Below are positions 8,001 to 14,224 of a stretch of 21,794 nt of DNA, one piece after another (position 1 is the first letter of the stretch; each line of letters begins with the position of its first letter). The stretch covers positions 1 to 21,794 of the forward strand of contig JAWQRM010000519.1 of the NCBI GenBank assembly GCA_033557675.1, in the 5' to 3' direction. The notes below the pieces were generated by a model. It saw only the letters and a program-made list of their open reading frames with translations, was not told where the DNA came from and did no database searches. A program made the translations under genes and the position numbers. The stretch comes from Coptodactyla brooksi (lineage: Eukaryota > Arthropoda > Insecta > Coleoptera > Scarabaeidae).

Positions 8001-10870
8001 CATGCTGGCTTCTTCGGGTAGCGCAGTTTGGTACCATCATCAAAAGGGATTCCTATGACCTGCTTCCCTTTCAGCTGAACGCAAGCGCCGCCTGTTGTGA
8101 CGTCGCTGCGTCACATATACTAACTTGACGATAAACAGAGATGTACAAATGGTTGCAGGCACGGACAGTTTACAGATATTGCATTTATAAATGGACCATG
8201 GCCATGTTATACATATAAATAGATTGGTGGATGAGCTATTATTGCCATATGAGTGTAATCATTAGAAAAATGACAACAATAGAAAAATGACAACATTAGA
8301 AAAATGAACAATGTTAAACCACTGTCCATTTGAATGTTGGTCAAGATCTCACGATTTTTTCATGATTCGGTGTTAAGACTCTAATAGCGCATTACCAATC
8401 TTTATGTATAAGAATAATACTAGAGTTGAGGGTTCGGAACTTTTGGCTTTGTAACAAAGTAAAAACGAAGTCACCACTACGCCAAAATTTGTAGAGAGAA
8501 TGCTCAAAGCACGTTTTGATAACCAAGTTAGCATCATCAGGAGCGATGAAAGACTAACTACTAGCTGACATAAGACGCTACATATACTAAAAAGGCTAAG
8601 ACAAAATAGATATGTTGGAAAAAAGTGGAATATACCAAGTTAGTTGCACCGATTCAGTCAAAACAAGGTTCAAAGAGCACATGGCTCACTTAAAATATGG
8701 TCATACCGGAAAATCTAGCGTTGCCGAATATGTTTTCAACAATAAGTTGTTGGATGCATTTGAAAGTATAGAAATTGTACCGATTAGCCCTTTGTATAGT
8801 TTGATAGACTCGGTTGAATAGATGTAGAGGAAACCCCAGATGGGTTGGCAGTTGTAAAGGATAGGGTCAGAGGCTCTGTATCCTTAGGCTAGAAAACACA
8901 AGGACGGGAAACACTGTACAAGGAGATATAGCGCTTTATGTCAGCTAGTAGTTAATTTTTCATGGCTCCTGATGATGCTAACTTGGTTAGCGAAACGTGC
9001 GTCGAGCATCCTCTCTTCAAATTTTGGTGTAATGGTGATTTCGTTTTTACTTTTTTATAAGAACAATACCTTTTTCATATACATACTGGTATCTGGCTAG
9101 ATCAGCAGGACAAGTACGGAGCATGGATTTAACTTCGTACTCTTCGAAAAATATTTCGTCCATACATTCTTGAATAGACTTGAAGTTGAAAACGGGCTGG
9201 GTCATGATCAACGGCTTGTCGTTTAGCGGATAGTTTTGGAAAACGTAATCCCAGATCGGCTTCTGTACGTCCCATTTCGTGACGTACCCTTTTTCGCACG
9301 GCAAGAGATAGTACAGGCCCGACAAGTCGCGGCAGTCTTCTATTTGGTTGCCGACGAACAGGCGCTTTCGCTCCGACTTCGCCTTCATTATACAATTCGG
9401 GATGACGCTTGAAAATAACTTAATTGACGTGAAATTACTTTCGATAGGTACAGGAAAACACAAATAACTTTGCGGGTGACATTGGTCTTCTACGCGCGGT
9501 TTCGGGAGTGAGAAAGTATTCGGGTAAAGTGAAATAGAAAGTGCCTAGTCGCTATAAGTTCGAAGGCTTCGTGCGAAGTCGTCCTTCATCCAGTGCACAT
9601 TTCTAAAAAAAAACTATTTCACCCGCACAGTTATACAGGGTGATTCGCATAAGAACCCGCACGAGCAAGAACATGCGAGGAAAACTAAAATATGACGATT
9701 TAACCCAACTTACCTCTAAAAATTTCATAAATAATTATTATCTCAATAATACTTCTACTTTAAAAACCGAAATTTGGTGTACTAAGGGCATTCATCGTTT
9801 TGTAAATAGGGGTCAGTTAAAGAATTTTAAAGGGCGGATAAGGGATAATGCACCCTTAAATTGCAACAGAATATTTTAGCCCGCGGGCGGATTTAATAAA
9901 TTATTATTCTATTTTATGGGGAATTTAATTTGTTATTTTTCAAAAAACTTCACCATTTTTAAATCGCCAGTACCCAAATAAATGGATTGCACGAGGAAAT
10001 AATTGCCCACGAGCTTGGCCCCCACGACCACCAGACTTGAACAAACGTGACTACTTTCTTTGGGGAACACTAAAAGAGTCTGTATTATTTGTTTCTTTTT
10101 CTACTAAATTATTTTTATTGACACTTGTTTGCTGACTTTTAAATTTACCATATAACTTCACAACCAACTGTTGAACTTTCTGATGATTTTAAGTAACATG
10201 AATAAAATACGTGTCTCTAGTAATTCGCGTTTTTCTTCAAAACGGCGGAGTTTTTTGAAAAATAGCAAAAGTAATAAAAGTTTTTAAATTAAATTCCCCA
10301 TAAAATAATATAATAATTTATTAAATCCGCCTACAGGCTAAAAAATTCTGTTGCAAATTAAGGGTGCGTTATCCCTAATCAACCCTTTAAAATTCCTTAA
10401 CTGACCCCTATTTACAAAAAGATAAAGGCCCTTAGTACACAAAGAACGTCTACCAATTTTGGGTTTTCTAAGTTGAAGTATTATTAAGATATTAAATTTT
10501 TAAGTTTATTTTGAAGTTGGATTAAATCATCATATTTTAGCTTTCCTTACGTGCTCTAGCTGTGTGTCGGTTTTTATGCGAATCACCCTGTATGTGTCGT
10601 GCTGTACGTCGTACTTACTCCGGTTCTTCTAAATTACTATTCCCTATCTTAATACTATAGGCACCAGAGTCGCATATCGTGGCAACAGGTTCAGCTGAAA
10701 ACCCGTACAATTAAGGAGAATAAGCAAATTTTCGAACACCACTTACCGGATTTAAATTTGATATTCCCATTCATCTCCCCGAATAAACCTTTTTGTCTTT
10801 TCGAAGTGTAAGCTCTGTTCAAACTGTATACCCTCGAATCAGGTCTTTGTCTTTTCGAGGATATATCCAT
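4629..10870 (-). CDS. Arp6: Actin-related protein 6, eight exons, with extended N- and C-termini
   Basis: Arp6 is a nuclear actin-fold subunit of SWR1/SRCAP-type remodellers that deposit H2A.Z. Exons (minus): 10870-10747, 10694-10619, 9407-9070, 7706-7591, 5858-5653, 5590-5282, 5228-5100, 5034-4629. All junction phases agree, giving 567 codons plus TAG. Visible: phosphate-1 loop DSGAY (residues 50-54), the family block VIPNC then YYLLPCEKGYVTKWDVQ, phosphate-2 loop IDSGYSFTH (188-196), SYRKLHVMEETYVINQVKED, ERFTVPEIL, MGIPEAV, adenosine motif IGGN (356-359) and YAWQGGK. Human ARP6 is about 396 residues. Here about 40 extra N-terminal residues (Lys/Arg-rich) and about 135 extra C-terminal ones are predicted. 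Intron 4 has a GC donor. Introns 2-4 are 1.2-1.7 kb and TE-filled; the others are 52-65 bp. The core identity is firm, while exon 1 and the terminal exon rest on splice signals and frame. Confidence 0.92.
5591..5612 (-). other. Unusual splice acceptor preceded by an A-run (Arp6 intron 5)
   Basis: The acceptor ACCGTTGCAG, just before exon 6, is preceded on the transcript strand by about 12 consecutive A and not by a polypyrimidine tract, with a TTTGAC branch-like motif just upstream. The exon join is certain from protein homology (DFNNIRRG-YVQDPRNK), so recognition of this 62-bp intron probably depends on intron definition. Confidence 0.6.
6092..7302. mobile_element. Foldback (long inverted repeat) element in Arp6 intron 4
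   Basis: Outer arms are 6093-6166 and 7205-7302 (inverse of each other: TACATCGTACATGACTTTCTCTTACC type sequence, then AAACCAGGGGCAAGG). Inner arms are about 6690-6800 and 6858-6972 (TCAAGAT-CATCAAAAT-TCGACATCGA and CAGACGGACGG tracts). The segment 6290-6680 is a close relative of the arms of the element at 15655-17582. No coding capacity is seen. It is probably a non-autonomous DNA-transposon family or a nested insertion of two families. Confidence 0.65.
6981..7205. repeat. Minisatellite of TTTTTAGCTAACTAG-like units
   Basis: About 12 to 14 degenerate tandem units of 14-19 bp, each built on (T)4-5 AGCTAACTA. It lies between the inner and outer arms of the foldback element. AGCTAACTAG is nearly palindromic. 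Confidence 0.75.
7546..7577. repeat. (AAT)n microsatellite
   Basis: A run of AAT triplets with one interruption, starting about 13 bp inside Arp6 intron 4 after exon 4. Confidence 0.8.
7585..7591 (-). other. GC-type splice donor of Arp6 intron 4
   Basis: Exon 4 ends AGGAGGAAAG|GCAAGT. The protein must stop here (IFVGGK, then LLTNYLKDIL in exon 5), no GT lies at the phase-0 position, and AAG|GCAAGT is the known consensus for GC-AG introns. The acceptor is TTTTTTGTAG before 5858. Confidence 0.8.
7882..7900. repeat. Short (TG)n microsatellite
   Basis: About 19 bp of TG repeats with one A, in Arp6 intron 3. Confidence 0.7.
7904..8128. other. GC-richer intronic segment of unknown origin
   Basis: A 225-bp stretch clearly GC-richer than the surrounding intron, open on the plus strand from a non-ATG codon. 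The translation (for example YYTTTSEVDMMTGSRRACWL) is not recognised. It may be a retroelement fragment. Confidence 0.3.
8261..8308. repeat. Three tandem copies of a 17-18 bp unit
   Basis: The unit is TTAGAAAAATGACAACA. The third copy is altered. It lies in Arp6 intron 3, next to the Penelope-like element. Confidence 0.7.
8502..8544 (-). ncRNA. Degenerate hammerhead copy in left Penelope repeat
   Basis: The minus-strand copy of the 8965-9007 motif keeps GCTC, CTGATGA and GCTAA. However, GAAAC has become AAAAC, the stem-II closing base has changed (TTAGC to TTATC), and the cleavage-site GTC has become TTT. These include core residues required by hammerheads, so it is expected to be inactive. 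This copy, unlike the other, is in the sense orientation of the Arp6 transcript. Confidence 0.55.
8612..8821 (+). pseudogene. GIY-type endonuclease fragment of Penelope-like element
   Basis: The frame reads SGIYQVSC, then KTRFKEHMAHLKYG, then SSVAEYVFN. This is the order seen in the C-terminal nuclease of Penelope-like and related elements: GIY, an Arg in the helix R-KEH, then K-S-VAEH. The segment that should carry the YIG motif between SC and KTRF is deleted, and the conserved His of VAEH is Tyr, so the nuclease is dead. It stops at TAG 8819-8821. The upstream reverse-transcriptase part is absent. Confidence 0.7.
8965..9007 (+). ncRNA. Hammerhead-type ribozyme fold in Penelope terminal repeat
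   Basis: Stem I GCTC (8965-8968) pairs with GAGC (9004-9007). Core CTGATGA (8969-8975) is followed by one extra T (8976), then stem II GCTAA/TTAGC (8977-8981, 8987-8991) with loop CTTGG. Then GAAAC (8992-8996) makes a two-pair stem III with GT across loop GTGC, giving cleavage site GTC after 9003. This is the permuted type I order with a minimal stem III, as described for Penelope-like retroelements. The unpaired T beside stem II departs from the usual G10.1-C11.1 pair, so activity is uncertain. It is antisense to Arp6. Confidence 0.6.
9634..10592. mobile_element. Tc1/mariner-related foldback element in Arp6 intron 2
   Basis: The ends are TACAGGGTGATTCGCATAA and its complement (TTATGCGAATCACCCTGTA). 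TA lies at both ends, consistent with a TA target duplication around CAGGGTG...CACCCTG. The arms are long and imperfect (about 9634-9960 against about 10245-10592). The middle keeps a transposase C-terminal fragment (9968-10090). It is a non-autonomous element, deleted internally, of roughly 0.96 kb. Confidence 0.8.
9968..10090 (+). pseudogene. Tc1/mariner-type transposase C-terminal fragment
   Basis: Translates as QYPNKWIARGN, then AWPPRPPDLN, then YFLWGTLKES. This matches the WPPRSPDLTPLDFFLWG signature after the third catalytic-acid region in Tc1/mariner-like DDE transposases of insects. It is only about 41 codons long, with no start and no catalytic triad remaining. Confidence 0.75.
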
Positions 10871-11308
10871 AGTTAACTACTTTCTCCCAATTTAATTCTA
10901 AAAATTAAATCGTATTGGTTAGTATCCGGAGGCGTTGTTTATTTTTCAACTAACAACACCTAATCTGCGCGTGCGCAAGCGGCGATCGAGATATAAGTTG
11001 GTACCCCCTGTCAAAACGGTTCAATTTGAAAACTTGAAAGAGAGGAGAACAAAAACACGCGCAAAAAGTTTATCGTGAACGTTTTCTTGCAGATCAACGT
11101 AAAATACGTTTATCATCAACAACTTTTCAACCGATAGATCTGATTAGTCTATTGGCGTAATTATCAGAGCTGTCACAGACGGACGGACAGACAAACATTT
11201 AAGAATAGGGAATATCCTCGTAAGAAAGCGTAAAAACAGAATTATTATTGCGTTAATAGTAAACGCAGCCCAAGAATATTCTTTTTAGTTTTATAAAAAA
11301 GCAATTAC
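10871..11308. promoter_or_regulatory. Divergent promoter region between Arp6 and PCED1-like gene
   Basis: The two start codons face away from each other across 438 bp. The Arp6-proximal half has a GC-rich patch with TGCGCGTGCGCA at 10966-10977, one base from the NRF1/Ewg palindrome TGCGCATGCGCA, and an Ets-like ATCCGGAGG near 10924. No TATA box is clearly placed. The PCED1-proximal part includes dispersed repeat sequence at 11095-11200, so the essential promoter is probably within about 10871-11095. Confidence 0.5.
11095..11200. repeat. Dispersed repeat with (GACGG) tract, copy b
   Basis: Resembles 3530-3640 and ends in CAGACGGACGGACAGACA (about 11175-11192). It lies in the divergent promoter region, just upstream of the PCED1-like gene. 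Confidence 0.5.
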
Positions 11309-12193
11309 ATGGCTGCGGACATATTTTTAAAACATCAAGCCGCGGATTTACTCAAAAACAAGCAGGTATTAATGTTTGGAGATTCCAACATGCGGGCGAT
11401 TTATAAAGACGTAATATGGTTAATAGAGTCGGGAAGTTTGACGCCCGTCGAGAGCTTCAAACGGAAAAACGAGAAGACTTTCGCGGGAGACAAGCGACTT
11501 TCCGACGGGGCCCTCATGTCGAGTCGTAATTACGTCGAAGTTCGCGAATACAATAGACAGTGCGTGGTACATTACGAATTTATTACGAGAATGTTTACGA
11601 ACGGACTTCGGAAGACGATCGAAGACTGGCCGATTTGTCCTGACTTTATAATTCTAAATAGTTGCGTGTGGGATTTGTCGAGATGGGGTCCCAACTGCAT
11701 ACGGGAATATAAAGTAAACGTAGAGAGAACGTTTAGTTTCCTACGGAGCAAATGCGCCAAAGCTTGCATTATATTTACCACGACTTTACCTCCCAGCTTC
11801 AAAGCTCGCGGAGGATTCTTAACGGAAAATATTCAATTTTTAAGAGACAGCCTACCGTTTAATGTCGTCGAGGCGAACCATTACGCTGCGTCACTCTGTA
11901 GCAAATATAAAATTGATGTGGTCGATTTATATCACAAGTTGAGATTTCTCATCGATTACCGCTCCTCGGACGGTATCCATTGGGACCCGATCGCCATTCG
12001 ATACATTACTAACATCCTTTTAACGCACTTAAGCATTACGAAATCCGTCCTTTTACCGGGGAACATCCCTATTCTGCACTTCTACGATATTAAAATTACC
12101 AACGATGAAAATAACAATGGCAATGTTAAAACCCTTCGCCGCAAGATTAATAATAAGAATACAATGAACGCGAAGATCACAAAATGTCTCTAA
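11309..12193 (+). CDS. PC-esterase domain protein (PCED1/FAM113-like), intronless
   Basis: A 294-residue SGNH/GDSL-fold protein of the PCED1 (FAM113) family, predicted to be an acyl-ester hydrolase whose physiological substrate is not established. The nucleophile motif is GDSN with Ser26 (FGDSNMRAIYKD). The oxyanion block is FIILNSCVWDLSRWG, and the catalytic Asp/His pair is DGIHWD with Asp221 and His224. GGFLTENI and VVEANHYAASL also match the family. No signal peptide or membrane segment is visible, so it is probably cytosolic. The ATG at 11309 gives a length and N-terminus typical of the family (a short lead before QVLMFGDS). The C-terminal 50 residues are basic and low-complexity. It has no introns and is divergent from Arp6. 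No AATAAA was found in the first 250 bp downstream. Codon use resembles its neighbours. Confidence 0.9.
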   Translation: MAADIFLKHQAADLLKNKQVLMFGDSNMRAIYKDVIWLIESGSLTPVESFKRKNEKTFAGDKRLSDGALMSSRNYVEVREYNRQCVVHYEFITRMFTNGLRKTIEDWPICPDFIILNSCVWDLSRWGPNCIREYKVNVERTFSFLRSKCAKACIIFTTTLPPSFKARGGFLTENIQFLRDSLPFNVVEANHYAASLCSKYKIDVVDLYHKLRFLIDYRSSDGIHWDPIAIRYITNILLTHLSITKSVLLPGNIPILHFYDIKITNDENNNGNVKTLRRKINNKNTMNAKITKCL

Positions 12194-12794
12194 GGATTAT
12201 TGTCGGTAGTTAATACGAAGAATATGAAGTTTGTTTCGTTACTTGTTTTTATACATACAACCAGTGAGTAGTTCGTAACCACTTATGACAGGCTACGTAG
12301 ATATACATACGTAGCCTATACGATAGGGTATGCTGAACTATATACATGAGATAACAGAGCGTTACTTTTTATTTCCATGTTATATATTATGGTTTATCTT
12401 TCCTTTATTATGCATTTCATAAAATAACAAAATGTTACTTTTATTTCTATGTTCCAAAATATAGTTTCTATCGTGAATTGTCTACCTTTTTTTAAAAGAC
12501 CACCAAAAACTACCCCGCGGTATCATAGCTGATGGCCTAGATGTATAGGCTTCTCAGTTTGTGATAGGTTTTATGAATGAAAACCATATTTACGTACTTA
12601 TTACTATTGTATTCCGCCTTTCTATATAAGACGGGTAAAAATTTTTTAGGCACTTTATAATCTATTATTTGAAAATCATATATATTCATTACTATGTATT
12701 CTACCTTACTATATAATGCAGGTAGAGATGTTTAAAATTTAGTTCGAAGCAAGCCTTCGTCACTTTCATACACTGCCGATAAAAAAATATTATT
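12194..12794. other. Intergenic, AT-rich, no gene recognised
   Basis: 3' flank of the PCED1-like gene. Apart from a small hairpin (12291-12316) nothing is recognised on either strand. It may include the decayed 5' terminus of the following transposon. Confidence 0.4.
12291..12316. repeat. 9-bp perfect hairpin
   Basis: GGCTACGTA (12291-12299) and TACGTAGCC (12308-12316) pair across 8 bp, about 100 bp after the PCED1-like stop codon. Confidence 0.6.
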
Positions 12795-13950
12795 AATACA
12801 TTTCATCCGTGGGAAGCCGTTAGTGAAGGTTCCGAAAACTTTTCACAACAGAGTGAAAATGAATGCTAAGCATATAATTGTTAAGGCTTATGAAAATCTA
12901 CAAGCGAAAAACTGTTCGGCACCTATAAAGGTGACGAGCGAATTGACCGAAGTTCCTCAATCTACGGTAGGTGGAATTGTAACGACAGGTGTAAAAGAAA
13001 GAAATTATTGTAATCTTCTTTCTCGCGAATTCTAGATACCGTAGGTATTGAAATAAAAGAAATCATGTACAGTATGTACAAGGAGGGATCTGTTCCAGGT
13101 GTTAGCAGCCTTATGGAAAAATTGTCCCTACGTGGTTTCGAAGCTAATTATTGTGCAGAAACTGAATGTAAATATTTACTAGCCAATGGATTTAAATACA
13201 AAGTATTGAATAAAAGGTATAATGGAATCGACACGATTGAAATATTACATGAATACAATTAGAAAATTCTGAGAAGAAGGAAGACCTATAATACATTTGG
13301 ATGAAACGTGCTATGATACGCACGATACAATAAAGAAAGGTTTTGTCGATGACAGCGGTAGGTGTTTATTAGATACGCCACTATCCAGAGGAAAAACAGT
13401 GATAATTTAAATAATGAAAATTTCTAATGATAATAATGAAATTGGTCATGGTAATGGACTACGCTCCTTATCAAAAAGAACAGCTATAATTTCGTATATG
13501 GAAAGAAACAACATATTAATTCCTGAAGAGGAGACCACTAAACCAAAGTTGTTAGAAAGTAGAAGCCCAGAATATTCCTAATTTTTAGTACGCAATAGAT
13601 GAAGAAGCGAATAAAGAAAGTCACACAGTTTTGCGGCTGCCCCCATACTACTGTATCTTAAACCCTATCGAATTGATTCAGAACCAACTGAAAAAAAAAC
13701 ACTTGCGAAAATAAACAATGTCCCACACAGCATGCGAAAGTGGTACAAATAATATGAAAACAAATACGTGAAATACAAGACACGTTGTGAAAGAATTGGA
13801 TAAAGCATGCAATTACTGTAGAAAATTCCTATTTTTCAGGATGCTGAAAAGTTTATTATAAATATAAATAATGATTCTGACACAGAAGACTTACTAATGT
13901 TTATTTCTATGTATGAACTTAAAATTAAGCAATATCTACGTAAGGTGCAG
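12795..13950 (+). pseudogene. Decayed IS630/Tc1-type transposase common in insects
   Basis: Pieces appear in family order on the plus strand, broken by stops and frameshifts. First comes an N-terminal helix-turn-helix-like part (12823-13035, VKAYENL, STVGGIV). A linker follows at 13041-13262 (MYSMYKEGSVPGVSSLMEKL). Then EEGRPIIHLDETCYDTHDTI at about 13276-13335, with the first catalytic Asp in LDET, and SRGKTVII before a stop. Next is a linker ISYMERNNILIPEEE-KPKLLE (about 13493-13560), then HTVLRLPPYYCILNPIELI near 13625-13680, which carries the third acidic residue in NPIEL. The middle block with the second Asp (family form MDNA-YHS) is missing. Terminal repeats were not identified. Confidence 0.75.
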
Positions 13951-14159
13951 CCCTGAATAGGTGCAGTAAAAGGTTGTTTATGAGGGGGTTTTTATTACCA
14001 CTAGCTGAAAATTACAATTTCGATTCGGATTCGAATAGTTGCCGGAACGAGAGGAATTTTAAAACAATTAGAATAAATTAAAAGCGGTGCGGCCAAAGTG
14101 CCTAAATGGCCGAACGGGAAAATTTAGAAATAATTAGATCGAATTAAAAGTTTTTATAG
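13951..14159. other. Short intergenic stretch after CAND1
   Basis: Contains two related segments ending AATTAGA-(T/C)-GAATTAAAAG at about 14060-14085 and 14132-14150. Nothing else is recognised. Confidence 0.3.
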
Positions 14160-14165
14160 TTTATT
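14160..14165 (-). terminator. Candidate CAND1 polyadenylation signal
   Basis: AATAAA on the minus strand (TTTATT on plus), 60 bp after the CAND1 TAA codon. Confidence 0.55.
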
Positions 14166-14224
14166 TGAAAACTGAAATGACTTAATACAATAAAACCAAA
14201 CGAAAGGTGTATTTACGAGACAGA

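Larger units (their letters stand above)
8456..9058 (+). mobile_element. Penelope-like element fragment with inverted terminal copies
   Basis: A central region encodes a decayed GIY-type endonuclease tail (8612-8821). It is flanked by inverted copies of about 125 bp: 8456-8578 and 8931-9058, which share AGTAAAAACGAA-TCACCA, CAAGTTAGCATCATCAGGAG and AACTACTAGCTGACATAA (each read on the appropriate strand). Repeats in inverted orientation, a C-terminal GIY-YIG nuclease and a hammerhead-type motif in the terminal repeat are together diagnostic for Penelope-like elements. No reverse transcriptase remains. It sits in Arp6 intron 3, ending about 11 bp from exon 3. Confidence 0.75.

Noticed and set aside
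9129..9395. Second minus-strand frame over Arp6 exon 3
   Set aside because: The overlapping frame with VIPNC and YYLLPCEKGY matches ARP6. This one has no family similarity.
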